Source: Paracoccus saliphilus
Lineage (GTDB): Bacteria; Pseudomonadota; Alphaproteobacteria; Rhodobacterales; Rhodobacteraceae
Direction: 5' to 3'
Assembly (NCBI RefSeq): GCF_028553805.1
Contig: NZ_CP067140.1
Coordinates: 1,116,001 to 1,180,000, forward strand
Length of the DNA: 64,000 bases
Each line of letters begins with the position of its first letter. Within the stretch, counting starts at the first letter, position 1. Positions 42,905-51,816 of the stretch are shown here, piece by piece. The notes under the pieces are model-generated. The model was given only the letters and a program-made list of their open reading frames with translations, was not told the origin of the DNA and did no database searches. Made by a program: the position numbers and the translations under genes.

Positions 42905-43846
42905 TCAGGCGAGGGGTTTCAGCCCCGCCTCGATCTGTGCGCGTTTCGGTTCGAGGAAAGGCGGCAGCGACAGCCCTTCTCCCATGGTTTCGCGCGGCTC
43001 GTCCACGTCGAATCCGGGTTCGTCCGTGGCGATCTCGAACAGATTGCCACCTGGCTCGCGGAAGTAAAGCGACCGGAAGTAGTAACGCTCGACCTCGCCC
43101 GAATTCGGAACGCGGAACCCCGCGACGCGCTTGGTCCATTCCGTCAGCGCGGGCTTGTCGGGCACGCGGAAGGCGACATGGTGAACGGCGCCCGCGCCCT
43201 GACGCGCAACCGGCAGGCCGGGCTGGACCGCGACATGCAGTTCGGCCGCCGCGCCGCCATCGCCCATCTCGAAGACATGGACCTGTCCCTCGCCATCGGG
43301 GCTGGGGTAGTCGCGGCTCTTGCGCATGTTCATCACCTGCGTCAGCACCGCCTCGGTCGGGCCGAGATCGGGGACAGAGATGGTGATCGGACCAAGGCCA
43401 CGGATCTGGTGTTCCGCCGGGACGGGGCTTTTCTCCCATGCCACGGAATTGCCCTCGGGCGCGGCGACAAGGCGCAGGCGCTGGCCCTCGGGATCCTCGG
43501 CGTCGAGGCTGGGGCGGCCATCCAGCGTCGTGATCTCGCCCACATCGACACCCCGGTCGCGCAAACGTCCGGCCCAGTAGTCGAGGCTGGCCTCGGCCAC
43601 GCGCAGCCCGGTGCGGCTGATCGAATGCGTGCCCCGGCTTTCGCGGGCCACCGGCCAGTCGAAGAAGGTGATATCGGTGCCCGGACTGCCCGCGCCATCG
43701 GCGAAGAACAGGTGATAGGCGGATGTATCGTCCTGGTTGACGGTTTTCTTGACCCGCCGCAGGCCGAGCGTATCGGTATAGAAACGGTTGTTTCCCGGTG
43801 CATCGGCGGTGATGGCGGTCAGATGGTGAATTCCTGTCAGCTGCAT
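42905..43846 (-). CDS. MhqO-like ring-cleaving VOC dioxygenase
   Basis: A 313-residue protein starting [20 protein letters not shown]. It contains paired VOC modules with ligands in [22 protein letters not shown] and [20 protein letters not shown], and ends [18 protein letters not shown], a motif also seen in the fused protein at 36510-38027 (EAPGHLGETLMIPPHF). Members such as Bacillus MhqO act in quinone and azo-compound resistance and are proposed to cleave hydroquinone-type rings. It is divergent from the LysR gene at 43972, and the palindrome GTTCG-N7-CGAAC lies between them. Confidence 0.92.
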   Translation of the reverse strand: MQLTGIHHLTAITADAPGNNRFYTDTLGLRRVKKTVNQDDTSAYHLFFADGAGSPGTDITFFDWPVARESRGTHSISRTGLRVAEASLDYWAGRLRDRGVDVGEITTLDGRPSLDAEDPEGQRLRLVAAPEGNSVAWEKSPVPAEHQIRGLGPITISVPDLGPTEAVLTQVMNMRKSRDYPSPDGEGQVHVFEMGDGGAAAELHVAVQPGLPVARQGAGAVHHVAFRVPDKPALTEWTKRVAGFRVPNSGEVERYYFRSLYFREPGGNLFEIATDEPGFDVDEPRETMGEGLSLPPFLEPKRAQIEAGLKPLA

Positions 43847-43869
43847 GATGCGGCTCCTTTTCCCTTGTC

Positions 43870-43944
43870 CGAACGCAATATGGCGCAGCGCCGCCGTTCG
43901 CGGCACCCGGCGTCGATGCAAAGCGGCGTTCGGATATTGCGAAC
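43870..43944. promoter_or_regulatory. Palindrome GTTCG-N7-CGAAC plus half-sites, candidate LysR operator (site 2)
   Basis: GTTCG at 43928-43932 and CGAAC at 43940-43944 form the palindrome, 36 bases before the LysR start. Further half-sites are GTTCG at 43896-43900 and CGAAC at 43870-43874. The half-site lies 32 bases from the palindrome, close to the 33-base distance at site 1 (38106-38143). A palindrome plus a spaced half-site is the usual LysR layout of recognition and activation sites. Confidence 0.6.
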
Positions 43945-43971
43945 GGCGGCAACTGGGTTATTGTCCAGATT

Positions 43972-44874
43972 ATGGGCTGGTCGATCAATGATATCGAGAC
44001 ATTTCTGGCGGTTCTGGATGCGGGCAGTATTTCGGGAGCGGCAGCGCGTGCCGATCTGTCGAAATCCGTCGTCAGCAAGCGGATCAGCGATTTCGAGGCG
44101 TCCCTGGGCGTGCCGCTGTTCACGCGCCATGCCGGGCGGATCGCGCCGACCGACAACGCCTTTGCACTTGCCGAGCGATTGCGCCCCGCGCTGGCCGAGC
44201 TGGTTGCCGCGACCGAGAGCGTCGCCGGGCCAGAGGTCGAATTACGTGGACGGCTGGCCATCGCCGCGCCGATGAGTTTCGGTATTCGCCATCTTGGGCC
44301 GGTGATCGCGGGATTCGCGCGCGCCCATCCGGGGCTCGAGATCGTGCTGGAATATGACGATCAACTGACTGATTTGGGGCGATCGGGTTTCGATATCGGC
44401 TTGCGGATCGGTCATCTGAAGGACAGCACATTGATGGCCCGCCGCCTCTGCGAGGATCCGCGCGCATTGGTCGCCAGCCCCGATTACCTGGCGATGCACG
44501 GCCCGCTCAGCGACCCCGCAGACCTGCCCCGGCACGAGGTCATCGGCTATCTGAATGCGCGGCTTGGCGAGATATGGCCCTTCGGCCCCGAGATTCCCCT
44601 GCCGCGTTCGGGCAGGATTGCGGCGAATAATGGCGAGGCGATGCGGGACCTGGCCATTGGCGGGCTTGGATTGGCGCTTTTGCCGCTGTTCATCGCGCAT
44701 GATGCATTGCGCGAGGGGCGGCTGATCCGTGTGCTGCCCGAACTACCTCAGCACCCGCTGCCGATCAGCGTCGTCTGGCCGCCGGTCAAGCCGATGCCGC
44801 GCAAGGTCAGGTTGTTCATCGACCATCTCGCCAACGCCTTTTCAGAGATGCCGCCCTGGCAGGGCGGACTGTGA
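43972..44874 (+). CDS. LysR family transcriptional regulator of the quinone-type gene set
   Basis: A 300-residue regulator. The N-terminal winged helix is DIETFLAVLDAGSISGAAAR with SVVSKRISDFEASLGVPLFTRH; the effector domain follows (LRGRLAIAAPMSFGIRHLGP, GFDIGLRIGHLKDS). It resembles the group of LysR proteins with an ArgP/DhcR-like domain that control quinone or aldehyde reductases. It is divergent from the MhqO-like operon, with two copies of a shared palindrome in the two target regions. No strong Shine-Dalgarno is seen, so the start is moderately sure. Confidence 0.93.
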   Translation: MGWSINDIETFLAVLDAGSISGAAARADLSKSVVSKRISDFEASLGVPLFTRHAGRIAPTDNAFALAERLRPALAELVAATESVAGPEVELRGRLAIAAPMSFGIRHLGPVIAGFARAHPGLEIVLEYDDQLTDLGRSGFDIGLRIGHLKDSTLMARRLCEDPRALVASPDYLAMHGPLSDPADLPRHEVIGYLNARLGEIWPFGPEIPLPRSGRIAANNGEAMRDLAIGGLGLALLPLFIAHDALREGRLIRVLPELPQHPLPISVVWPPVKPMPRKVRLFIDHLANAFSEMPPWQGGL

Positions 44875-45040
44875 TCGAATTGAGGTATACTTACGTTATT
44901 TCAATAAATTAACTGTAATTTCGAGGTGCTTTGAGTTTATGAAAATGTATACGGAACACATTTTTCAGTTAACAATTCTGTAGCTGAAAGTCACAAATGC
45001 GAATCTGCTCAGGGTGGTGCGAATTGGTTAATATGACCCC

Positions 45041-45319
45041 ATGAAACGTCGCGAAGACGTAAAACCCAAGCATATGGTGTGTGATGTGAATACGATGGTC
45101 AGCGCAGGAATGCGCCGAAAACCCGGACATGATGACGAACGAACTCAGAACGTCTATGTCCTTTATGCCCCGCTCGAACTGGAACAACGTGTCCTGAGCG
45201 ATGCTGGCAGACAGATCGAAGCCGTGGCCTTTGCGCTCGCGGATCGTATCCCGGCCAGCCGGACAGGCGAGTTGATGGAGCTTGCCGCGCGAATCCAGAA
45301 TTTTCGCGTGCAGGATTGA
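45041..45319 (+). CDS. Small hypothetical protein, 92 residues
   Basis: The product begins MKRREDVKPKHMVCDVNTM and ends AARIQNFRVQD. The second half is helical and amphipathic (LELEQRVLSDAGRQIEAVAF). No signal peptide, membrane helix or known motif is seen. Codon use fits the genome (third positions mostly G/C). The ribosome binding site is weak. The first 165 bases before it are AT-rich and contain no other gene. It could be a small regulatory or toxin-like protein, but nothing proves that. Confidence 0.55.
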   Translation: MKRREDVKPKHMVCDVNTMVSAGMRRKPGHDDERTQNVYVLYAPLELEQRVLSDAGRQIEAVAFALADRIPASRTGELMELAARIQNFRVQD

Positions 45320-45491
45320 GCAGAAAAGGACAGCGACACGCCGTCAGGTGCAAGCGGACATAACATAACAGAATGGACGGGCACCAGCATTCTCTCGCAG
45401 CTCCCCCCGACGAGAGGGCATGGTTCCGTCATCCGTCGATACCAGGAAGCAGCACTCTCCCCCTCGCTTCGAATTGGATCGATGGACCTGG

Positions 45492-45519
45492 CCGGAACGG
45501 CATGATCATGCCGTTCCGG
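45492..45519. repeat. 28-bp perfect palindrome upstream of the XRE regulator
   Basis: CCGGAACGGCATGA is followed directly by its reverse complement TCATGCCGTTCCGG. It lies in the 281-base gap between the small hypothetical gene (ends 45319) and the XRE regulator (starts 45601). It could terminate or attenuate upstream transcription or act as a protein binding site. The following bases (TGAGTTTGCTGG) are not a U-tract. Confidence 0.7.
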
Positions 45520-45557
45520 TGAGTTTGCTGGTTAATGCTAGCCGTGCAATGACAGAT

Positions 45558-45572
45558 ATGCCATGCTGGCAT
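45558..45572. promoter_or_regulatory. Short palindrome ATGCCA-tgc-TGGCAT, possible XRE autoregulatory operator
   Basis: The palindrome lies 29 bases upstream of the XRE regulator start. XRE-type repressors commonly bind short palindromes overlapping their own promoter or leader. No experimental basis; position and symmetry only. Confidence 0.4.
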
Positions 45573-45600
45573 GACAAATGGTCGTGCTATCAGTGGTTAA

Positions 45601-46416
45601 ATGTCTGTTCTCGGGGTCTTCGGTAAAAATTTGCGGAATTTGACGGCTCTTCGGGGGTCCCAGATTTCGGTGGCCCAGGACCTGGATATCAACCGGGTCC
45701 AGTTCCAGCGCTACCTGCGTTCGGAATCGTTCCCGAAACCCAATGTCCTCAAGCGGATATGCGATTATTTCGGCGTGGATGCCCGAATCCTGACGGATCT
45801 TCTGACGCCGGAGCAGCTCGGCATGATCTCGGCGGGCCTGTATCATACCGCGACCATGCCACCCGAGATGGCCGCCATGCGGGAAGCTGTCAGCTATTGC
45901 GTACCCGATCAGAACTATTTCCATGGCGGCAACGGGCTTCCCGATGGCGTCTATCAGCTCTGGCGGGGTGCGAATTCTCGCCGCGACTGTGCGGTCCAGT
46001 TACTGATCCGCGTGCATACACTTGCCGCCGCGCGGGTGGTCAGGGGGTACAACGCGCGTGAACTTGGCCCGCGCCATCTCCGCGGGATCGGTCGGCGGCG
46101 TGAGTTTCGCGGGATGGTGCTGCGGCAACGCGAAGGCTATACGATGCTGTTCTTTCATAGCGAGCCCTCGCGTGCCATTTCACTGATCCATCTTCGCGTG
46201 GTCGAACTGGGGCTGGAATCGGTCGCAACGGGAATTTCGGTCCTGGCGCGCAGCGAGCAGGATCATGGGAACCGGATCACCCGCTGCCTGATCACGAGAG
46301 TCGAGGGCGGCTGGCGCGATCTGCGGAAGATTTCAAGGATGCCCGCATTCATTCCATGGGACGAGGTGCCGCAACATATCTACCCGTTCATCTGTCCTCG
46401 GGACGAGACATTCTGA
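45601..46416 (+). CDS. XRE-family helix-turn-helix transcriptional regulator
   Basis: A 271-residue protein. Residues 5-65 form a Cro/CI-type HTH: FGKNLRNLTALRGSQISVAQ, then DLDINRVQFQRYLRSESFPK and ICDYFGVDARILTDLL. The remaining 200 residues form an unrecognised domain with LWRGANSRRDCAVQLLIRVH and MLFFHSEPSRAISLIHLRVV, perhaps an effector or dimerisation domain. There is no obvious Shine-Dalgarno before the ATG. It is convergent with lipB with only 8 bases between the stops. Two palindromes lie upstream. Confidence 0.85.
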   Translation: MSVLGVFGKNLRNLTALRGSQISVAQDLDINRVQFQRYLRSESFPKPNVLKRICDYFGVDARILTDLLTPEQLGMISAGLYHTATMPPEMAAMREAVSYCVPDQNYFHGGNGLPDGVYQLWRGANSRRDCAVQLLIRVHTLAAARVVRGYNARELGPRHLRGIGRRREFRGMVLRQREGYTMLFFHSEPSRAISLIHLRVVELGLESVATGISVLARSEQDHGNRITRCLITRVEGGWRDLRKISRMPAFIPWDEVPQHIYPFICPRDETF

Positions 46417-46424
46417 ACAGGCTT

Positions 46425-47069
46425 TCAATCGAACTCTGCCGGAAACGTCCTTTGCAGTGTGGTATCCAGATCCGCCATCGTGACCGGCAACCCCAGGTCG
46501 ACAAGGCTGGTGATGCCATACCCGCTGATCCCGCAAGGCACGATGCCGTCATAATGCGACAGGTCGGGTTCGACATTGATCGCGATGCCGTGGAAACTGA
46601 CCCAACGACGCAGTTTGACCCCGATCGCAGCGATCTTGTCTTCCGATGGGGCTCCATCGGGCAGTGGCGGCTTTTCGGGCCGCGAGACCCAGACACCGAC
46701 CCGGCCGTCCCTGACCTCGCCAGTCACGCCGAATTCGGCGAGCGCCGCGATTACCCATGCCTCGAGCCGTGCCACAAAGCGCCGGACATCGCGGCCTCGG
46801 CGGTTCAGATCCAGCATGACGTAAACGATGCGCTGCCCCGGACCGTGATAGGTGTATTGCCCGCCCCGGCCGGTCTCGAAGACCGGAAAGCGCGCTTGCA
46901 GCAGATCGGCGGGCTTGGCGCTGGTCCCGGCGGTGTAGAGAGGCGGATGCTCGACCAGCCATATCGCCTCATCCGCCGTTCCCGCATGGATTGCGGCGAC
47001 GCGCGCCTCCATGAACGCTACCGCCTCTTCATAGCCGGTCTGGCCGCTGCTGATGATCCATTCCACCAT
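46425..47069 (-). CDS. lipB: Octanoyltransferase (lipoate biosynthesis)
   Basis: A 214-residue enzyme that moves the octanoyl group from acyl-carrier protein to lipoyl domains. Family motifs are complete: [81 protein letters not shown] with the catalytic Lys and Cys. The start at 47069 ([17 protein letters not shown]) is in the usual place. Confidence 0.98.
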   Translation of the reverse strand: MVEWIISSGQTGYEEAVAFMEARVAAIHAGTADEAIWLVEHPPLYTAGTSAKPADLLQARFPVFETGRGGQYTYHGPGQRIVYVMLDLNRRGRDVRRFVARLEAWVIAALAEFGVTGEVRDGRVGVWVSRPEKPPLPDGAPSEDKIAAIGVKLRRWVSFHGIAINVEPDLSHYDGIVPCGISGYGITSLVDLGLPVTMADLDTTLQRTFPAEFD

Positions 47070-47221
47070 GCCGCGATCTGAACCGAAGTGTCGGCGCCGT
47101 CAAGTCTCGGCGGAATGTTCCCGGCAGAAGAGTTCTTGTGCCTGTTCTTGATGCGGGAATGTGCAGAATTCCTCTTTTCATTTTTGACGGGCTCGGCTAT
47201 GACCCGCGGCACTGCCCGGAT

Positions 47222-47308
47222 GCGGTCGTGGCGGAATTGGTAGACGCGCAGCGTTGAGGTCGCTGTTCCTTAACCGGAGTGGAAGTTCGAGTCTTCTCGA
47301 CCGCACCA
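47222..47308 (+). tRNA. tRNA-Leu(GAG)
   Basis: An 87-base cloverleaf with long variable arm. The acceptor stem GCGGTCG pairs with CGACCGC, the discriminator is A and CCA is encoded (47306-47308). The anticodon stem CAGCG/CGCTG closes the loop TTGAGGT, giving anticodon GAG. The T-arm contains AGTTCGAGTCT. The long variable arm is typical of tRNA-Leu. Confidence 0.96.
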
Positions 47309-47568
47309 AATTTTCCAGGAAACAAATCACTTGGATGTGGCACGGTGATTCGCTTTGCGGCTCCCCTGTGGCAATCCTTTGTGCTGGGTTGTCCACATCT
47401 GTAGGGGCGGTGCATTCACGCGCCGCGATTCTCATTCGTGCTGTCCCCACGAAACGGGCAGGTCGTTCAATTTCAATCTTGGCGCATCATGCCGATACAG
47501 GAACCCCGGCCCGGGCGCGCTTTTTTCCCCGAACGGGGACTCACGCCAGGCCGGACCGTATCATGCAG
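47309..47568. other. Intergenic region after tRNA-Leu
   Basis: 260 bases with no gene. A TTTTTT run at about 47521 is preceded by GC-rich sequence without a stable stem, so I do not call a terminator. A short CCCCG-aa-CGGGG hairpin lies at 47527-47538. Confidence 0.4.
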
Positions 47569-48675
47569 TCAATTCAGCCGGCTACCGTCTTCGGGTGAAA
47601 AATAGGACAGTTTCGAAAGATCGAACGCTAGCGGGAACATTTCCTTGGGCTGTACCGCGGTTTCGGCACGCAGGCGCGCCGTAACGGGCTTGCCGCCCAG
47701 ATTTGTCACGGCGAATGTGTCGGCGCCTGCCGGCTCGACCACCTCGATGAAGACCTCACCGCCCGCATTTTCGGCGCTGCCGGGCAGATGCGTCGCACCA
47801 GTGGCTTCGTGGATGTCCTCGGGGCGAACGCCCAGCACGATCTCGGCGGGAAGATCGCGGGCCGTGGGGTCGATGAAGATCAGCGGTGAGGTGCCATCGC
47901 GCTCGATCTCGATCCGGGTCGAACTGCCTTCGCTATGCGCGCGGGCAGGGATCAGGTTCATCGCCGGGCTGCCCATGAAATCGGCCACGAACATGTTTGC
48001 CGGACGGCTATAGATTTCCGCCGGCGTGCCGATCTGCTGGATCACCCCGCCTTTCATCACGATGATCTTGGTGGCCAGGGTCATTGCCTCGATCTGATCA
48101 TGGGTCACGTAGACGATCGACGCGTTCAGGTCCTGATGCAGTTTCTTGATCTCGGTGCGCATCGAAACCCGCAGCTTGGCATCCAGGTTGGACAGCGGTT
48201 CGTCGAACAGGAACAGCTTGGGGTCGCGCACCAAAGCTCGCCCCATGGCGACACGTTGGCGTTGGCCGCCCGACAGCTGACCCGGCTTGCGGTTCAGCAA
48301 TGGCTCGATCTGCAACTGCCGGGCCACCTCGGCCAGTTTTTCCTGCTGCGTTGCCTTGTCCACTCCGCGCACCTGCATGCCGAAGGTGATGTTGCGCGCC
48401 ACGCTCATGGTCGGGTAAAGCGCATATGACTGGAACACCATGGCGATGTCGCGGTCCTTGGGCGTGACCCCGGTGACGTCGCGTCCGCCGATGCGGACCG
48501 TGCCGCTGCTGATCGGCTCGAGCCCTGCGATGCAGTTGAGAAGCGTTGATTTCCCGCAGCCCGACGGGCCAACCAGAACGAGGAAGTCGCCTTCGTCGAT
48601 ACTGATATTGATGTCATGCAGGATCTTCGTGTCGCCATAGGATTTCTGAAGATGTTCGATGTCCAGGATCGGCAT
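47569..48675 (-). CDS. Sugar ABC transporter ATPase (MalK/UgpC type)
   Basis: A 368-residue ATPase: Walker A GPSGCGKST, Q-loop VFQSYALYPTMSVARNI, signature LSGGQRQRVAMGRALVRDP, Walker B LFLFDEPLSNLDAKLR and H-loop YVTHDQIEAMTLA. The C-terminal third is the TOBE/regulatory domain of MalK-type ATPases (LGVRPEDIHEA). Last gene of the sugar transporter operon; four bases separate it from the upstream permease gene. Confidence 0.96.
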   Translation of the reverse strand: MPILDIEHLQKSYGDTKILHDINISIDEGDFLVLVGPSGCGKSTLLNCIAGLEPISSGTVRIGGRDVTGVTPKDRDIAMVFQSYALYPTMSVARNITFGMQVRGVDKATQQEKLAEVARQLQIEPLLNRKPGQLSGGQRQRVAMGRALVRDPKLFLFDEPLSNLDAKLRVSMRTEIKKLHQDLNASIVYVTHDQIEAMTLATKIIVMKGGVIQQIGTPAEIYSRPANMFVADFMGSPAMNLIPARAHSEGSSTRIEIERDGTSPLIFIDPTARDLPAEIVLGVRPEDIHEATGATHLPGSAENAGGEVFIEVVEPAGADTFAVTNLGGKPVTARLRAETAVQPKEMFPLAFDLSKLSYFSPEDGSRLN

Positions 48676-48679
48676 GTGA

Positions 48680-49534
48680 TTACCCTTTTACGGACCCGGC
48701 GGTCAGACCGCGGATAAAATATTTTCCGGCGACGACATAGACGAACAGCGTGGGCAGAGCGGCGATGATCGCGGCTGCCATGTCCACATTGTAGGCTTTG
48801 ACGCCGGTGGTGGAGTTGACGATATTGTTCAGGGCGACGGTGACGGGTTGGCTGCCTGCTCCGCTGAACGAGACGCCGAACAGGAAATCGTTCCATATCT
48901 GCGTGAACTGCCAGATGACCGAAACAGTGATGATCGGCAAAGACAGCGGCAGAAAGATTGAAAAGAAGATACGGAAGAATCCTGCCCCGTCGACCTTGGC
49001 CGCACGCATCAGTTCCTGCGGGATGGTGACATAGTAGTTGCGGAAGAACAGCGTGGTGAACCCGATCCCGTAGATCACGTGGACAAAGATCAACCCCGGT
49101 ATGGTTCCTGCCAATCCCATCAGGCCGAGCATGCGCGCCATCGGCATCAGCACGACCTGGAAGGGGATAAAGCAGCCGAAGAGGATCGCGGCAAAAAACA
49201 GGTTGGCGCCGGGAAACCGCCATTGCGCGAAGACATAACCGTTGATCGCTCCGACCATCGTCGAGATCAGGACCGCCGGCACTGCCATCAGGATACTGTT
49301 CCAGAAGAATGGCCGCAGCCCCTCGCATTGCGTTCCGGCGCAGGCCGATGACCATGCCTCGATCCACGGTTGGAAGGTGAGTTGACGGGGCAGGGACAGA
49401 AGCCCGCCGGTGCGAATTTCCTCGAGACTTTTCAGCGATGTGGTCAGCATCACGAAAAGCGGCATCAAGTAGAACAGGGCGAACAGGAGCAGGACCGCAA
49501 AGAGGCCCCAACGCAGGATCTTTTCAGTGGTCAC
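48680..49534 (-). CDS. Sugar ABC transporter permease (MalG type)
   Basis: A 284-residue permease with about six membrane helices. It starts MTTEKILRWGLFAVLLLFAL, and the EAA loop is QELMRAAKVDGAGFFRIFFSIFLPLSLP. The first periplasmic loop carries a Cys pair (SSACAGTQCEGL), as seen in glucose/mannose-type transporters. It overlaps the MalF-type permease gene by 11 bases. Confidence 0.95.
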   Translation of the reverse strand: MTTEKILRWGLFAVLLLFALFYLMPLFVMLTTSLKSLEEIRTGGLLSLPRQLTFQPWIEAWSSACAGTQCEGLRPFFWNSILMAVPAVLISTMVGAINGYVFAQWRFPGANLFFAAILFGCFIPFQVVLMPMARMLGLMGLAGTIPGLIFVHVIYGIGFTTLFFRNYYVTIPQELMRAAKVDGAGFFRIFFSIFLPLSLPIITVSVIWQFTQIWNDFLFGVSFSGAGSQPVTVALNNIVNSTTGVKAYNVDMAAAIIAALPTLFVYVVAGKYFIRGLTAGSVKG

Positions 49535-50396
49535 GGCGTGGCCTCAATTCGCTGTAGAGATAGGGAACGACGATCGCGAAGATCACCATCATCATGATCA
49601 TGGCGCTTGCCGCCGCCTGGCCCAGGTCCCCGCGCGAGAAGGCCATCGCGTACATGTAGGTCGCGGGCAGGTCTGTCGCATAGCCGGGGCCGCCATTGGT
49701 CAGGGCGATCACCAGGTCGAAGGCCTTGATGGCCAGATGGGCGAGCACGATGAAGGCCGACAGGAAGATTGGCGCCATGGTCGGGATGATGATTGCCGAA
49801 TAGATGCGGTGAGTCGGAATGCCGTCCACCTGTGCGGCGCGGATGATCTCGGTATCGACCGAGCGCAGCCCGGCCAGGAACAGCGCCATCACGAAACCAG
49901 AGGCTTGCCAGATGGCGGCTATGACGACCGTGTAGATCGCCATTTCGGGACGGATCAGCCAGTCGAAGGTGAAGCCGGTGAAGCCCCAGCCTCGAACCAT
50001 TTCCTGAATGCCCAGCCCGGGGTTGAGAATCCATTTCCACGCCGTTCCCGTCACGATCAAGGATAGTGCCATCGGGTAGAGGTAGATCGTGCGCAGGACC
50101 CCCTCGGATCGGATTTTCTGGTCCAGGAAGATCGCCAGCACCAGACCGATCACCATCGACAGCAGGATGAACAGTGCCCCGAAGATGAACAGGTTGTTCA
50201 TCGCAACATCCCATCGGGGCGAGGCGAATAGTCGCGTATATTGGCTGATCCCGTCGATTTCGTAACGCGGCATCAGCTTGGATTTCGTCAGGCTGACCCA
50301 GGCTGTCCAGCCAATAAAACCATAGACGAATACCAGGATCGCGACGAATGACGGTGCCAGGACGAGTTTGGGCACGTTGCGCTCAAGCCATTCCAT
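49524..50396 (-). CDS. Sugar ABC transporter permease (MalF type)
   Basis: A 290-residue permease starting MEWLERNVPKLVLAPSFVAI. GGAGG lies 8 bases before this ATG, so an in-frame ATG at 50417 is less likely. The EAA loop is EIIRAAQVDGIPTHRIYSAIIIP. About six membrane helices are visible. It follows the binding-protein gene after 61 bases that contain a strong hairpin. Confidence 0.95.
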   Translation of the reverse strand: MEWLERNVPKLVLAPSFVAILVFVYGFIGWTAWVSLTKSKLMPRYEIDGISQYTRLFASPRWDVAMNNLFIFGALFILLSMVIGLVLAIFLDQKIRSEGVLRTIYLYPMALSLIVTGTAWKWILNPGLGIQEMVRGWGFTGFTFDWLIRPEMAIYTVVIAAIWQASGFVMALFLAGLRSVDTEIIRAAQVDGIPTHRIYSAIIIPTMAPIFLSAFIVLAHLAIKAFDLVIALTNGGPGYATDLPATYMYAMAFSRGDLGQAAASAMIMMMVIFAIVVPYLYSELRPRRDH

Positions 50397-50416
50397 TCCC
50401 GATTCCTCCAAAATCA

Positions 50417-50445
50417 ACGTCGCGCCCGTTTGTGGGGCGCGACGT
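50417..50445. repeat. 11-bp stem hairpin between sugar-binding-protein and permease genes
   Basis: ACGTCGCGCCC (50417-50427) pairs with GGGCGCGACGT (50435-50445) around a 7-base loop. It lies just after the stop of the binding-protein gene in transcription order, without a following U-tract, as expected of an mRNA-stabilising or attenuating intercistronic hairpin. Confidence 0.75.
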
Positions 50446-50457
50446 CATTACCAGTGA

Positions 50458-51693
50458 TCACATCGATGCGGCGACGGCGTCAGCCAATTGCTGCACTGCG
50501 TCTTCCGAGCTCATCTCGCTGTTGAAATGCGCGGTGACGACGTCGGTGATCGCCCCTGCCTGTGCTCCGCGCAGCGCCATGCCATGGGCGAAGGACGGCA
50601 GCAGCGAACCATCCTCTGAATCGGCCTGCATGTCCTCGTTCGAGGCCTTGGCGCAATCGTCGAAATCGTCCAGCGGCACATCGGTGCGGGCCGGGATCGA
50701 ACCCTTGTTCATGTTGAACACCTTCTGGAAGTTCGGCCCCATGATCAGCTCGGCCAACAGCGCTTGCCCCTGCTGCTTGTCATCGCCATCGACATTGAAG
50801 AAGGCGAAGCTGTCGACATTGTAGAGGAACCCTTCACCCGGAGTCGGCGCACAGACGAAATCGGTTCCCGGCTGCTTTCCGGCCGCCAGGAATTCGCCCT
50901 TGGCCCAATCGCCCATGATCTGGAAGGCGGCTTCGCCGTTCATGACCATCGCGGTTGCCAGGTTCCAGTCGCGGCCCGAGAAATTGTCATCGACATATCC
51001 GCGCAGCACGCGCATCTCGTCGAAGACCTCTTTCATGGTATCGGATTTCAGCGCCTCTTGGTCCAGGTCGACCAGCGCGGCCTTGTAGAATTCCGGTCCG
51101 CCAAGGCCCAGCACGACGGTTTCGAACACCGTCGCATCCTGCCAGGCCTGCCCGCCATGGGCCAGAGGCGTGATGCCAGCCTCTTGGAGCTTGTCAGCGG
51201 CCGCGTTGAATTCTTCCCAGGTGGACGGCATTTCGATGCCGTTCTCGTCGAGGATTTGCTTGTTGCCCCAGATCCAGTTGACGCGATGGACGTTGACCGG
51301 CGCAGCACACCACTGGCCCTCGCATTTCATGTGATCGGCGATCTGCGCGGGCAGCACATCGGCCCAGCCATTCTCTTCTGCCACGGCAGAGATATCGGCC
51401 AGGCCGGTTTCCTCGTACCATTCCTGTATCGCGGGACCTTTCAACTGCACCGCCGACGGCGCGTTTCCGGCGAGAACCCGGGCTCGCAATGCCGTCATCG
51501 CGGCGTCGCCGCCACCGCCGGCAACCGGCATGTCGGTCCAGGTGCCGCCATTTTCCTTGAACTCTTCCTGCAGCACCGCAATCGATTTTGCCTCGCTGCC
51601 GGAAGTCCACCAATGCAGGACCTCGGCTGTGGGTTCCGCCAGTGCGGGCGCAGCAAACATCACGGCGGTCGAGGCCGCCAGAACGGATTTCAT
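50458..51693 (-). CDS. Sugar ABC transporter substrate-binding protein (SBP family 1, glucose/mannose type)
   Basis: A 411-residue periplasmic protein with signal peptide MKSVLAASTAVMFAAPALA. The mature part EVLHWWTSGSEAKSIAVLQ, with MPVAGGGGDAAMTALRARVL and APVNVHRVNWIWGNKQIL, resembles the glucose/mannose-binding proteins of the GtsA group. GGGAGG lies ten bases before this ATG; another ATG two codons upstream (51699) is possible. First gene of the transporter operon, divergent from a two-component system, as the gtsABCD genes are adjacent to gltR/gtrS in Pseudomonas (established arrangement; transfer to this organism is inference). Confidence 0.93.
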   Translation of the reverse strand: MKSVLAASTAVMFAAPALAEPTAEVLHWWTSGSEAKSIAVLQEEFKENGGTWTDMPVAGGGGDAAMTALRARVLAGNAPSAVQLKGPAIQEWYEETGLADISAVAEENGWADVLPAQIADHMKCEGQWCAAPVNVHRVNWIWGNKQILDENGIEMPSTWEEFNAAADKLQEAGITPLAHGGQAWQDATVFETVVLGLGGPEFYKAALVDLDQEALKSDTMKEVFDEMRVLRGYVDDNFSGRDWNLATAMVMNGEAAFQIMGDWAKGEFLAAGKQPGTDFVCAPTPGEGFLYNVDSFAFFNVDGDDKQQGQALLAELIMGPNFQKVFNMNKGSIPARTDVPLDDFDDCAKASNEDMQADSEDGSLLPSFAHGMALRGAQAGAITDVVTAHFNSEMSSEDAVQQLADAVAASM

Positions 51694-51816
51694 ATACATG
51701 GATCCTCCCAGATCTTGAATGCGCGATGTCAGGCTCGCGAGTGGCGACATCTTGCCAAGACGGTAGCCATGCAGGCAATACAAGACATCACCGCGCCCGC
51801 AGTTTTTCGGTCGTGT

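Noticed and set aside
47500..47540. TTTTTT run and short hairpin after tRNA-Leu as a terminator
   Set aside because: The stem before the T-run is not stable, and the CCCCG/CGGGG hairpin lies after the T-run on the plus strand and before an A-run on the minus strand.
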